Assembly: GCF_900290275.1 (NCBI RefSeq)
Contig: NZ_LT985325.1
Span: 136,766-168,587, forward strand
Reading direction: 5' to 3'
Origin: Prevotella merdae
GTDB lineage: Bacteria; Bacteroidota; Bacteroidia; Bacteroidales; Bacteroidaceae
DNA: 31,822 bases
The position numbers and the translations under genes were made by a program. The notes beneath the pieces were generated by a model. That model worked only from the letters and a program-made list of their open reading frames with translations, made no database searches and was not told the DNA's origin. Below are positions 15,785-24,429 of the stretch, piece by piece. Within the stretch, counting starts at the first letter, position 1; the number at the start of each line of letters is the position of its first letter.

Positions 15785-16672
15785 CTAAGCAACCTTAGCT
15801 TTTATCGCTTTTTCTCTGTAACTTATCCATCTTTTATCAATCTCGCCTCTTTTCTTTGCAGCCTCACGAGGGGTCAAGCCGTCAAGACTCAAATGTGGAC
15901 GTTCTTCGTTATAGAAGCGGATGGCAGCCTTTACTGCCACCAAGACCTCTGATATAGAAGTAAACGACATGCCTTTCAAAAGCTCGTTCTTGATAGTATT
16001 GTTGACTCTTTCTGCAACGGCATTGTCCTTGGGATTGCCTGTTTCCGTCATGCTGATTTGTATGTTGTATTGCTTGAGCAAACCAGTATATTGGTAACTT
16101 GCATACTGAACCCCACGGTCAGAATGATGAATCAGTTGGCTAAGGTCATTTCCTTTGTAGTAATCCAAAGCCATCTTAAGGGCTTCTATGGCATGAATAG
16201 ACTCTAGCGTTGGAGCGACACTATACCCGACTATCTCCTTTGTATAATAGTCCGTAATGAGGGCAAGATAACAGAACTTGTACTCACCGCTCTCGGGGTC
16301 GAGATAATATGGTATATACGTTATGTCACTGACAATCAGTTGGCATGGACGGCTGGGAAGCAAATCCTTAACAATATTAGGATACAATGGAAGGTCATGG
16401 GCGGAGTCTGTTGTCTTCACCCTACGTTTTACCTTTCGTACCTTAAGGTTGTATTTCTCGACAATGTCATAAAAGCGGTTGTAGCCAACACTTCTGGATA
16501 CGCCAAATTGCCTTTGGTACATGAACCAAAGCTTATTGCCGCCAATACCTGGGTCTTTCTTGCGAACGCCTTTGATGAACTCTACAACGAACGCCTCTTG
16601 CGCAACCTTTAACATGGAACTGTCACCATGTTTGTAATAGGCTTGCTTGGTTACACCAAGTAACCGACACAT
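15785..16672 (-). CDS. IS3-family transposase OrfB
   Basis: A 295-residue integrase-fold transposase. HTH_21-like residues (GGNKLWFMYQRQFGVSRS, about 43-60) precede the rve core. The catalytic Asp is in VSDITYIPY (near 115), the second Asp in IHHSDRGVQYASYQY (near 187), and the Glu in DNAVAERVNNTIKNE (near 221). The C-terminus holds the family NEERPHLSLDGLTPREAA. The frame is open upstream of the first ATG as far as the slippery site at 16735-16741. The usual product is therefore probably the fused OrfAB of about 430 residues. Confidence 0.92.
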   Translation of the reverse strand: MCRLLGVTKQAYYKHGDSSMLKVAQEAFVVEFIKGVRKKDPGIGGNKLWFMYQRQFGVSRSVGYNRFYDIVEKYNLKVRKVKRRVKTTDSAHDLPLYPNIVKDLLPSRPCQLIVSDITYIPYYLDPESGEYKFCYLALITDYYTKEIVGYSVAPTLESIHAIEALKMALDYYKGNDLSQLIHHSDRGVQYASYQYTGLLKQYNIQISMTETGNPKDNAVAERVNNTIKNELLKGMSFTSISEVLVAVKAAIRFYNEERPHLSLDGLTPREAAKKRGEIDKRWISYREKAIKAKVA

Positions 16673-16719
16673 CGAGATGACTGGATAGAGTTTGCCATCT
16701 CGTGTGTGAAGCCTGTTTG

Positions 16720-17076
16720 CTACTTGGTGCCAGCTTTTTTTAAGTCAATACCATAGACTTCCTTGCCAAAGGCTACCATTTCTTCATAGAAGTCTGCACG
16801 AAGGCGCTCCGATTTTACTTGCTTCTTCAGCTCTGCTATTTCCTGAAGCAGTTGCTTATAGTCCTCAGGAATGATTTCTTTACCTTTTTTACTCATTTTT
16901 TCTGCCAATTCTGAGTTTTCGGCTTCAAAAGTACGAATTTTACGGTGAACGCTGCTAGGAGCAATACCAACGTTTTCAGAAATTTCAATCATTGTAAGGT
17001 GTTCTAAAGCATAAAGACGATAAATCTCCTTGCTTAATTCAACTTCCTTTAATGTCTCTTCTAATGATTTTTTCAT
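16720..17076 (-). CDS. IS3-family transposase OrfA
   Basis: A 118-residue DNA-binding protein. A helix-turn-helix (EHLTMIEISENVGIAPSSVH, about residues 24-43) is followed by a coiled-coil segment (about 48-100, with ELAEKMSKKGKE and LLQEIAELKKQVKSERL) that is typical of IS3 OrfA. The last codons TTA AAA AAA G form a slippery site that puts ribosomes into the orfB frame by a -1 shift. The gene begins 68 bases inside the right end of the element. Confidence 0.9.
   Translation of the reverse strand: MKKSLEETLKEVELSKEIYRLYALEHLTMIEISENVGIAPSSVHRKIRTFEAENSELAEKMSKKGKEIIPEDYKQLLQEIAELKKQVKSERLRADFYEEMVAFGKEVYGIDLKKAGTK
16735..16741 (-). other. A7 slippery site for -1 frameshift
   Basis: On the - strand the sequence TTAAAAAAAGC holds an A7 run four codons before the orfA stop (16720-16722). 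A -1 slip changes the frame from TTA-AAA-AAA-GCT to AGC-TGG-CAC-CAA, which is open into orfB. This is the standard arrangement for making OrfAB in this family. Confidence 0.85.
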
Positions 17077-17220
17077 TTCACTTACATTTTAGGGAGTCAA
17101 CCATATTTACAAAAAGACATTGAATATTTTTGACAAGTAAACCATATGTAATTGTTATAGTTTTATGATTTTAAGCAAGTGTTCATATTTAGCTTTATAT
17201 ATGAGTAGCAATCTGTAGGA

Positions 17221-17244
17221 GGGTATGGCATCCCTGCCATACCC
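17221..17244. repeat. perfect 10-bp hairpin
   Basis: GGGTATGGCA (17221-17230) and TGCCATACCC (17235-17244) around a TCCC loop, without a T-run. It lies just left of palindromic element copy B and just right of the IS3 element, and is probably another extragenic repeat. Confidence 0.8.
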
Positions 17245-17274
17245 ACTCTGCCATAAGGGTCCTGCCGATTTAGT

Positions 17275-17518
17275 GGAGGGTGTGTTAAAAGCCGCAAGTG
17301 GTACGCCCCGAAGGGGCAGAAGCTCCTAGCCCAGGGCAGCGCCCTGGGTGTAATGCATCCAAAAGCCAAGCGCCCTGTAAGGGCAAAAGCGTTCATTATC
17401 AACGCTTTTGCCCTTACAGGGCGTATTATTATAATATCCGTTTACCCAGGGCGTTGCCCTGGGCTAGGCGAAATTTGGGCTTTCAGCCCGCATTGTTTGA
17501 GTTTTGACACCCTTCTCC
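17275..17518. repeat. nested palindromic element, copy B (complete)
   Basis: A 244-bp element made of, in order: end stem GGAGGGTGTGTTAAAAG; GCCCC/GGGGC hairpin; CCCAGGGC/GCCCTGGG hairpin; a perfect 23-bp central hairpin (17371-17423) with a 7-nt loop; an inverted copy of the CCCAGGGC hairpin; GGGCTTTCAGCCC hairpin; and an end stem complementary to the first (reverse complement GGAGAAGGGTGTCAAAAC). The right half is an inverted version of the left half. It lies between the IS3 element and the fimbrial promoter. Confidence 0.9.
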
Positions 17519-17646
17519 TACTTATATGTAAAGACAATTCAGAACTGTTACTTAGTTTTATGATTTTAGTGTTATATTACTATATATATCAGATAAACCA
17601 ATGGTTTCCCTAATTCATTAATTTTCAATAATTTTAGTCTTAAAAT

Positions 17647-17730
17647 CCCCCCCCCATACGAAAAATATAAAGAAATTATTAAATTTTTACGTCAAAAACT
17701 TTTGTGTTTCACGCATTGTTTGTATATTTG
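17647..17730 (+). promoter_or_regulatory. C9 tract and promoter of the fimbrial operon
   Basis: TTTG (17701-17704), 18 bases, then TATATTTG (17723-17730) form the promoter. A run of nine C residues (17647-17655) lies 45 bases upstream. Transcription would start near 17737. Between 17519 and 17646 I see only AT-rich sequence. Confidence 0.7.
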
Positions 17731-17737
17731 CAAAGTC

Positions 17738-18092
17738 TTATAACAACAGTAATTAACAAAATCTAATTATAAAAACAGAAGCATCAAAAACATAGACAAA
17801 ACAACATACCACACCCCAACACACCACAACAACAAAACATAAACAAAAACTATACACCCCAACAAACAACGCCCAGTATCAACAACTGGAAGATAAAACA
17901 AACCAGTAAAAAAACAAAACGTAAATTAACTAAGGATTGATGTACCAACATCCACTATTCAAACAAAGGATGAAACATCGATTCTGTATATAATATAAGG
18001 TATAAAGCAGCAAAGCATGGGATAATGTGCCACAACGGTGTCTGTGGCTCACTAAAGCTGCGCCACATACATTAATATATATGTGAATTTTT
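17738..18092 (+). other. long A/C-rich leader of the fimbrial operon
   Basis: About 355 nt of 5' leader, very poor in G in its first 200 nt. It ends in a hairpin, GCCACA/TGTGGC (about 18030-18049). A possible 17-residue basic leader peptide runs from ATG 17940 to TAA 17991-17993. GGTGTCTGTG near 18037 also occurs in the leader of the capD-like gene near 1770. The length suggests post-transcriptional control, but no known riboswitch is recognised. Confidence 0.5.
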
Positions 18093-18668
18093 ATGAAGAA
18101 GTTGGCAATTATAATCGTTGCGATATTGTCAATGGCATGCTCGCAACTGTCCGCTCAGAATGTAGCCGTAAAGACTAATTTTCTTTACTGGGCTACTACT
18201 ACACCTAATATCGGAGCCGAGGTTTCGATAGATAGGAATCATACAGCCCAAATGTTTTTCGGACTAAACCCTTGGAAACAGTCGGGTGGCGACCATTCTA
18301 CATTGCGTCATTGGTCGTTTACGCCCGAGTATAGATACTGGTTCTGCCAGAGTTTCAATGGTTGGTTTGTTGGAGCACATCTCATGGGAGGTGAGTTTAA
18401 CGTTAGTGGGGTAGACTTTCCCTTTGGATTGCTATCTACACAGAAGAACCACCGCTATGAGGGATGGTTCATTGGCGGAGGCGTAAGCGGCGGATACCAA
18501 TGGCCGTTGTCAAGACATTGGAACCTTGAGACATCGCTTGGCATAGGCTACGACTTCATAAAGTACGACAAATATAAATGTGGCACATGTGGCAGAAGAC
18601 TTAAGAGCAGCCACACCAACTATTTTGGACCCACCAAGGCAGCACTATCGCTGATATATGTATTATAG
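18093..18668 (+). CDS. DUF3575 outer-membrane protein of fimbrial loci
   Basis: A 191-residue exported protein with signal peptide MKKLAIIIVAILSMACSQ and a likely cut after LSAQ. The rest reads as alternating amphipathic strands rich in aromatics (VAVKTNFLYWATTTPNIGAE, FTPEYRYWF, FIGGGVSGGYQWPL, LETSLGIGYDF) that would form a small outer-membrane beta barrel. DUF3575 proteins often sit at the head of Mfa/FimA operons in Bacteroidales. A GTCGRRL segment with two cysteines near the end (CGTC) could form a disulfide. This is the first gene of the operon. Confidence 0.82.
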   Translation: MKKLAIIIVAILSMACSQLSAQNVAVKTNFLYWATTTPNIGAEVSIDRNHTAQMFFGLNPWKQSGGDHSTLRHWSFTPEYRYWFCQSFNGWFVGAHLMGGEFNVSGVDFPFGLLSTQKNHRYEGWFIGGGVSGGYQWPLSRHWNLETSLGIGYDFIKYDKYKCGTCGRRLKSSHTNYFGPTKAALSLIYVL

Positions 18669-18687
18669 AACAAAGCTGAAAAACGAT

Positions 18688-20010
18688 ATGAAACTGAACT
18701 TTCTGTATATATTGCCATTGCTAATGCTTGCCGTTTGTCCATGCCGAGGACAAGAGTGCAAGGGTGTATCCATAGCCAACAGCAGCATAAAGGTGGAGAA
18801 TGTAAGGGTGAGCCATACCGACAAGCAGATTACGTTGTCCATGACTCTGAACCTCGACAATCTGCAGATGCCTACTAACAACCAGTTTGTTCTTTCTCCA
18901 TCCATTACAACTGCCGATGGCGATGTGGCTATGCCTAAGATTGTGGTTAACGGCAACCGACAGCACATTATGCAGCAGCGCAACCGCCACAACAACTATG
19001 GTGCTGATGCCTACATCGTGAAACGCACCAACGGCAAACCGCAGCAGATAGCCTATCTGCGCTCTGTTACCTACGACAAGAAGCTTGTTGACTATAAGGT
19101 GCGTATTAACGAGGACCTTTGCGGATGTGGCGACAACCTTGCCAACACGCAATACGAACTGATGGAGTATCGCCGACCAACTGCCAAGTTTGTAAGACCA
19201 GAGGTGGTGGCAGAGAAGATACGCGAGCTGGACAAGCGTGCATACATCGACTTCCCCGTAAACCGCACCGAGCTTAACCCACTATATAGGCGCAACCCGG
19301 AGCAGCTTGACAGTATAGTTAAGACTATCAATACGCTTAAGGAAGACAAGAACCTTACGGTGTTGGCTGTCAATATACATGGCTTTGCATCGCCTGAGGG
19401 ACGATTCGAGAGCAACGACCGCCTTGCCAAGGGACGTGCGCAGACGCTTATGGAATATGTACAGCGTATGGTAAGGCTCGACGAAGACTTGTTCTCCGTA
19501 TCGCATACTGCAGAAGATTGGGACGGTCTGCGCAAGTTTGTTGCCGAAAGCAACATGGAGCACAAACAGCAGATACTTGATATTGCAAACGATACTTCTA
19601 TTAAGGAGGATGAGCGTGAGGCTAAGATTAAGACTGCTTATCCCGACGAATACAGATTCTTGCTTGCTGCATGCTATCCTGCTCTGCGCCACTCCGACTA
19701 CCATATTAAATATAAGGTGCGCCCATTTAATGTAGAGGAGGCTAAGGCTTTGGTAAAGACCCGACCACAATTGCTCTCGCAAAACGAGATGTATATGGTG
19801 GCACAAACCTACGAGCCTGGCTCAAAGGAGTTTAACGAGATAATGGAGATAGCGGTACGTATGTATCCTGATGATCCTACAGCCAACCTTAATGCAGCTT
19901 GCATACGCCTTAATGCAGGCGATGCAGAAGGTGCAAAGCCTTATCTTGACAAGGCTGGAGACAGCGAGGAGGCTAAGGCTGCAAGAAAAGTTTACGACGA
20001 GATTAAATAA
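18688..20010 (+). CDS. DUF3868 / OmpA-like fimbrial assembly protein
   Basis: A 440-residue exported protein. I take the ATG at 18688, which gives signal peptide MKLNFLYILPLLMLAVCPC. An in-frame ATG at 18658 would overlap the previous gene and put a charged segment before the signal. The N-terminal half is the DUF3868 domain (residues about 20-190). An OmpA-like peptidoglycan-binding segment follows, with VNIHGFASPEGRFESNDRLA (about 228-247) and RAQTL. The C-terminal 100 residues are helical and TPR-like (YMVAQTYEPGSKEFNEIM, NLNAACIRLNAGDAEGA). It probably anchors or stabilises the fimbrial apparatus between the peptidoglycan and the outer membrane. Confidence 0.82.
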   Translation: MKLNFLYILPLLMLAVCPCRGQECKGVSIANSSIKVENVRVSHTDKQITLSMTLNLDNLQMPTNNQFVLSPSITTADGDVAMPKIVVNGNRQHIMQQRNRHNNYGADAYIVKRTNGKPQQIAYLRSVTYDKKLVDYKVRINEDLCGCGDNLANTQYELMEYRRPTAKFVRPEVVAEKIRELDKRAYIDFPVNRTELNPLYRRNPEQLDSIVKTINTLKEDKNLTVLAVNIHGFASPEGRFESNDRLAKGRAQTLMEYVQRMVRLDEDLFSVSHTAEDWDGLRKFVAESNMEHKQQILDIANDTSIKEDEREAKIKTAYPDEYRFLLAACYPALRHSDYHIKYKVRPFNVEEAKALVKTRPQLLSQNEMYMVAQTYEPGSKEFNEIMEIAVRMYPDDPTANLNAACIRLNAGDAEGAKPYLDKAGDSEEAKAARKVYDEIK

Positions 20011-20049
20011 CATAATTAACATAACATAAATAATTAAACTCTAAGTATT

Positions 20050-21747
20050 ATGAAGTTCTTTAAATTTTTCCCTTTGGCATGCGCTGCTCTGATGATGAGC
20101 GCATGTAGTTCGGATGATCCAAGTAATGGTGGCGAAAAACCGAATATTGCTAGCGAAGCCCAGTATCTGGCTGTGAATATTGTTAATGTGGGTACTACGC
20201 CGACACGTGCTCTTACTGGTGATTATCAAGATGGTTCAACTGAAGAAAGCACTATCAACAAGATTCGCTTCTACTTCTTCCATAATGATGGTTCTCCATA
20301 CATTTTGAATGGTACTATTCCTGATATAAACTGGCTTGAAAATAGCTCTATTACAAATAGTGGTAAAGATACCCCTAATGGTATTGAGCAAATCACAAAT
20401 TCAATACTCGTTATCAATGGTACTGTTAAAACAGCTCCTGCAAAGATGGTAGCCATTATTAATCCTGAAACTTTGACAGAGCTTGATAACACTAAAAAAA
20501 CTTTAGCACAATTGACAGGTTCTCTTGTGGATACAAAATTCTATAACACAACAGGAACAACACCTAATGATTTTGTGATGAGCAACTCTGTATATGCAAC
20601 TTCTGAAGGATTAAAAGTTTGTGAAAACAAAATTTCGGGCTTTGTTTACTCAGATGCTACAAATGCTACTGCTCACCCTGTAGACATTTATGTGGAGCGT
20701 GTTGCAGCTAAGGTAAAAGCCAGTCTTACTGGTGCAGAATTCCAGGATGGTGCTTCTTCTACATGGGGTGCTGGTAAAAAAGGTATTAAAGTAGGTTCAT
20801 ATTCAACCTATGACATCTATGCAATTGTTGATGGTTGGGGTGTAGCTGACGAAAATGGTAAAGCTAACCTTGAGAAGCAAATTCAGACTTCTTGGAGCGA
20901 TACAGGCTTGGGATTCTCTACTTGGACTACAGCAGACTATCACCGTAGCTTCTGGGAAACATCTGTACCATTTAGCGCTACAAACAATATTGTAAACCAT
21001 AAGTTTACCGATTATTCAAAGCAGCCAGATGAGTTCTTGTATACATTGCCTAACACTTCTGCTACAGCAATTCCTGCACCTGCAACCCCTGTAAATCCTT
21101 CAGACCCTACTATATACAAAAATGACCGTACAAAGTTCTTGCTTACCGCTCATTTGATGTACAAAGATGGTACATCATGGAAGAATGCAGAATTGTGTAC
21201 TTACAAGGGCATCGACTATCTTGGTGTAGACGTTTTGAAGAATCAGATTGCATTTGAGAGTGGATATTATGTAAAAACATCTGCTGGTAGTAGTACTTAT
21301 CAGAGAATTACTAAGGATGATATCACATTTGTAAAACCTACAGGTAAGGCAGATTACTTGGTAGTGCCAGCTCTTGTTGATGATGCTAAGACATACTATA
21401 TAAACACAGGTACAGAAGCAACTCCTACATGGGAACCTGTTACTGGCGCTGATGCAAATACAGCACTTGCCAACGAGACTGCACAGGTAAGAACTAACGG
21501 TATGGCATACTACTATATTCCTATCAAACACCTTGGTACTGACAATACTGTAGGAGAATATGGTATAGTACGTAATCATATTTATGACGTTAAGGTAAAT
21601 TCTCTCAAGGGCTTTGGTACTCCTGTTTATGATGAAGGCAAAACCATTATCCCTACCATGCCTGACGATTCTAACACCTACCTCGCTGCAAGAATCAACG
21701 TTCTCCAGTGGCGCGTAGTTTCTCAGAAAGTAGATCTTGGTAAGTAA
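20050..21747 (+). CDS. mfa1: Mfa1-family fimbria major subunit
   Basis: A 565-residue type V pilin precursor. The lipoprotein signal ends at LMMSAC with Cys19. TPTRA gives a possible Arg53-Ala54 processing site, where an Arg-specific protease would remove the prosegment to free the pilin for strand exchange. Two beta-rich fimbrillin domains follow. The C-terminus INVLQWRVVSQKVDLGK resembles the Mfa1 C-terminal strand. It is the most likely shaft subunit, by family and position. It lies 39 bases after the DUF3868 gene and is followed by a palindromic element. Codon use is visibly more A/T-rich than in its neighbours, consistent with high expression or a variable surface antigen. Confidence 0.85.
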   Translation: MKFFKFFPLACAALMMSACSSDDPSNGGEKPNIASEAQYLAVNIVNVGTTPTRALTGDYQDGSTEESTINKIRFYFFHNDGSPYILNGTIPDINWLENSSITNSGKDTPNGIEQITNSILVINGTVKTAPAKMVAIINPETLTELDNTKKTLAQLTGSLVDTKFYNTTGTTPNDFVMSNSVYATSEGLKVCENKISGFVYSDATNATAHPVDIYVERVAAKVKASLTGAEFQDGASSTWGAGKKGIKVGSYSTYDIYAIVDGWGVADENGKANLEKQIQTSWSDTGLGFSTWTTADYHRSFWETSVPFSATNNIVNHKFTDYSKQPDEFLYTLPNTSATAIPAPATPVNPSDPTIYKNDRTKFLLTAHLMYKDGTSWKNAELCTYKGIDYLGVDVLKNQIAFESGYYVKTSAGSSTYQRITKDDITFVKPTGKADYLVVPALVDDAKTYYINTGTEATPTWEPVTGADANTALANETAQVRTNGMAYYYIPIKHLGTDNTVGEYGIVRNHIYDVKVNSLKGFGTPVYDEGKTIIPTMPDDSNTYLAARINVLQWRVVSQKVDLGK

Positions 21748-21769
21748 TCTTATCACTCAAATAGAGTAG

Positions 21770-22002
21770 ATGGATTGTTAAAACTATCAAGTGGTACGCC
21801 CCGAAGGGGCATAAGCCCATAGCCCAGGGCAACGCCCTGGGTGTTAACATCAAATATCAATGCGCCCTGTAAGGGCAAAAGCATTGATAATTAACGCTTT
21901 TGCCCTTACAGGGCGTACTGCTATAATTATCCATATACCCAGGGCGTTGCCCTGGGCTATGGGCAATTTGGGCTTTCAGCCCGCATTCTTTGACTAATCC
22001 AT
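21770..22002. repeat. nested palindromic element, copy C
   Basis: A 233-bp element of the same plan as copy B. Its end stem differs (ATGGATT at 21770, AATCCAT at 21996-22002), yet the two ends still pair with each other. The central stem (CGCCCTGTAAGGGCAAAAGC and its complement) is conserved. It fills most of the 312-bp gap between the major pilin and the anchor gene and may attenuate transcription or protect the upstream message. The remaining bases of the gap show no other feature. Confidence 0.9.
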
Positions 22003-22059
22003 TGCCTAATATGTCACCCCTTATCTAATTGCACAGAACTCACATTTTATACTGCTTAT

Positions 22060-23076
22060 ATGAGATACTTTAAGTCTGTCTTGAACATAACAACCATAGC
22101 CGCGCTCGCTCTGTTGTTGACTTTCGCTGTTTCTTCTTGCTCGATGATGCACGAAGACATGAGCGGATGCAAGAAAGAGCTGAGAGTTAGGTTCGCATAT
22201 GATATGAATATGAAGTTTGCTGATGCCTTTGCCTCGCAGGTGAAGACAGTAACCCTTCATGCCTATAACCGAAACGGCGAACTGGCATTCAAGAAGACCG
22301 AGAAGGTGAGCGATATAGCTGCAGCAGGAGGCTATATGACGCTGGATATCGACCCCTGCATTTATACTCTGCAAGTATGGGCAGAGGGCGAAGAACGCCA
22401 AACTAACTCGTACATATACAATACTGACGGCGATATAAACAACGACGTCACCAAACTCGACTGTAAGATTAACCGTACAGACAGAGACGTTAAGCACGAC
22501 CTTACCACGCTATACCACGGACTGCTAAAGGATGTAGACCTGAGGATGGAGGACTATGGGGTAAAGACTGTGGTTGTGCCACTTACAAAGAATACAAATA
22601 ATGTCAAGGTGGTGATACAAAACGCTATTGGCGTGAAACTGAATGCTACCGACTTTGACTTCAAGATAGAAGACGACAACGGATGGCTTGCCTACGACAA
22701 TTCACCAGTTGTGGACGACTCTATTACTTATCATCCTTGGTCGCAATACGATGGAGTGGTGAACTCGACAAGCGAGGATAATACTCAGGTGTCGGCCGTT
22801 GTGGCTGAGATGACAGTTAACAGACTGTTGGCAAGCAAGCACCCACGACTAAAGGTGTACAACAATCTTAACAAGAAGATGGTGTTCAGTATTCCGCTTA
22901 TCGACTATGCCTTGCTGGTTAAGGGCAACTACAACAAGCAGATGACCGACCAGGAATATCTCGATCGACAAGACGACTACAGCTTCATCTTCTTTGTTGA
23001 CGACCACCTCGACTGGCTTAGTGCCACTATCTACGTAAACTCGTGGCGCGTGGTGCTGCAGAATGTAGACATGTAG
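22060..23076 (+). CDS. mfa2: FimB/Mfa2-family fimbrial anchor subunit
   Basis: A 338-residue lipoprotein with lipobox VSSC and lipidated Cys27. The segment right after it (MMHEDMSGCKKELRVRFAYD) is characteristic of the FimB/Mfa2 family, which anchors the fimbria base to the outer membrane and limits its length. The C-terminus LSATIYVNSWRVVLQNVDM resembles the pilin end strand. No Arg-Ala processing site is found near residues 50-55, as expected for an anchor that keeps its lipid. It is the first gene after palindromic element copy C. Confidence 0.87.
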   Translation: MRYFKSVLNITTIAALALLLTFAVSSCSMMHEDMSGCKKELRVRFAYDMNMKFADAFASQVKTVTLHAYNRNGELAFKKTEKVSDIAAAGGYMTLDIDPCIYTLQVWAEGEERQTNSYIYNTDGDINNDVTKLDCKINRTDRDVKHDLTTLYHGLLKDVDLRMEDYGVKTVVVPLTKNTNNVKVVIQNAIGVKLNATDFDFKIEDDNGWLAYDNSPVVDDSITYHPWSQYDGVVNSTSEDNTQVSAVVAEMTVNRLLASKHPRLKVYNNLNKKMVFSIPLIDYALLVKGNYNKQMTDQEYLDRQDDYSFIFFVDDHLDWLSATIYVNSWRVVLQNVDM

Positions 23077-23127
23077 ATTTATAATAAAACAGTACAGTAT
23101 TAAACATATCCATATAGAATAGTGCGG

Positions 23128-24180
23128 ATGTTAACACGTTTTATCGATAAGTTCATTCAGAGGGTTGCCTTTGTCATCATGCTGTGTATGGTGATGGTAG
23201 CTTGCTCCGACAGCGATGATGATGCTGTCGGCACAGAAGACGTGTCGGTAGCATTCACACTTACCGTTGCCGATGCCACGTCTACTCGTGCCGAGAACGA
23301 CGGATGGGACGACTATTCGCCTGCGCAAGATGGTATACTGAACGAGAATCTGGTGAATACCGACGATATTATTATTGCCATTTACGACGATAAAGGCAAT
23401 AAGGTGGACAATGTTGAGGACTTGCGAGTTACTACGGTTAGCGACCCAAGTATTACTGGGGCTACTGTTTATGCCATTACGGGTGTATGGCGAAACGCTA
23501 AGCCTAACGTGGACAAGGCTAAGCGAGTGATGGTTATTGCCAATAGCAATGTCTCGGCATGGGGCGACCCGTCGGCGCTGACCTACGACCTTAACCCAGG
23601 TACGCGCAAGTATATACCTATGTGGGGAGTGGTTAAGATTCCAGCCACATTGACGTTGGGCAAGCAAAACAAATTGCATAATATCCAGATGCTTAGGGCT
23701 ATGGCTAAGGTGAGCGTAAGTCTGCGTACAGATATGACCAAATCCGGTTACGCTATAGGCAGCATGACCGTGAACAACTATAACACCAAGGGATATTGTG
23801 TGCCAAAGACATTCAACGAGGTGGATAACACTTCAGAAGTGCAATTCGCAAATTCGCTGAATGTTTTGAATAGCCATGCCGACAAAATAGCATTACCGAC
23901 CACGGCTCCGCTATACCTGCCTGAGTACGACAATTCGGGAGCTAATCCTACAACAATAACCGTTAACCTCAACCGCAATGAAACACACGAGGGTACGTAT
24001 ACGTTGGAGTTTCGCAACTACGATACGGATGGCAAGCCTACAGGTTCTACCTATCCTATACAGCGCAACCACTACTATCAGTACTGGATTTATAAGGAGT
24101 CGGGACAGATTATTGTTACGCTGCACGTTAGGAAGTGGAACCGACGCATATATCCCGAAAACGACGGAATAATAATGTAA
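23128..24180 (+). CDS. fimbrillin-like minor subunit (Mfa3-like position)
   Basis: A 350-residue exported lipoprotein with a lipobox around MVMVAC (Cys26). STRA follows at residues 52-55 (Arg54-Ala55), a likely processing site like that of the major subunit. The body is beta-rich and resembles fimbrillin/Mfa1 N-terminal domains (TDDIIIAIYDDKGNKV, TGATVYAITGVWRN, RAMAKVSVSLRTDM). The C-terminus YQYWIYKESGQIIVTLHVRKW is typical of the donor/acceptor end of these subunits. I chose the ATG at 23128 over the GTG at 23122. It lies 51 bases after mfa2. A tip or accessory role is inferred from order. Confidence 0.75.
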   Translation: MLTRFIDKFIQRVAFVIMLCMVMVACSDSDDDAVGTEDVSVAFTLTVADATSTRAENDGWDDYSPAQDGILNENLVNTDDIIIAIYDDKGNKVDNVEDLRVTTVSDPSITGATVYAITGVWRNAKPNVDKAKRVMVIANSNVSAWGDPSALTYDLNPGTRKYIPMWGVVKIPATLTLGKQNKLHNIQMLRAMAKVSVSLRTDMTKSGYAIGSMTVNNYNTKGYCVPKTFNEVDNTSEVQFANSLNVLNSHADKIALPTTAPLYLPEYDNSGANPTTITVNLNRNETHEGTYTLEFRNYDTDGKPTGSTYPIQRNHYYQYWIYKESGQIIVTLHVRKWNRRIYPENDGIIM

Positions 24181-24187
24181 AAATCTG

Positions 24188-24429
24188 AAGTTTCGCATGT
24201 GGTTCAAGTACGGGCTGAAGGCCCAAAAGCTCTTAGCCCAGGGCATCGCCCTGGGTATAATGGCAGTCAACAATGCGCCCTGTAAGGGCAAAAGCTTTGT
24301 AAATTGCCTGGTACTTGAAAGCTTTTGCCCTTTCAGGGCGACAAACTTGCGTCCATGATTACCCAGGGCGCTGCCCTGGGCTAGGAGCTTCTGCCCTTTC
24401 AGGGCGTGTGGAGCTCATTTGCGAAACTT
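24188..24429. repeat. nested palindromic element, copy D
   Basis: A 242-bp element with the same layout. Its ends AAGTTTCGCA (24188-24197) and TGCGAAACTT (24420-24429) pair perfectly, although they are unlike those of copies B and C. The central stem shows paired changes, for example GCTTT with AAAGC instead of GCGTT with AACGC, over a longer 19-nt loop. It starts 7 bases after the stop of the preceding gene and ends 34 bases before the next start. Confidence 0.9.

Larger units (their letters stand above)
15449..17144 (-). mobile_element. IS3-family insertion sequence
   Basis: A 1696-bp element transcribed leftwards. The left end TGGTTTAATTGTTTTA and right end (reverse complement) TGGTTTACTTGTCAAA match at 12 of 16 positions and begin with TG. 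TATG flanks both ends (15445-15448 and 17145-17148) as a 4-bp target duplication. It carries orfA and orfB with a -1 frameshift site. The left 300 bases do not code and contain the second copy of the 189-bp repeat and a terminator. The boundaries are my best fit. Two further TGGTTTA sites (15241, 15482) are alternative left ends but lack the duplication. Confidence 0.65.

Noticed and set aside
15598..15952. Small open frames over the IS3 left end on both strands
   Set aside because: They run through the terminator hairpin and repeat sequence and have no recognisable product, so they are probably chance frames in the IS end.
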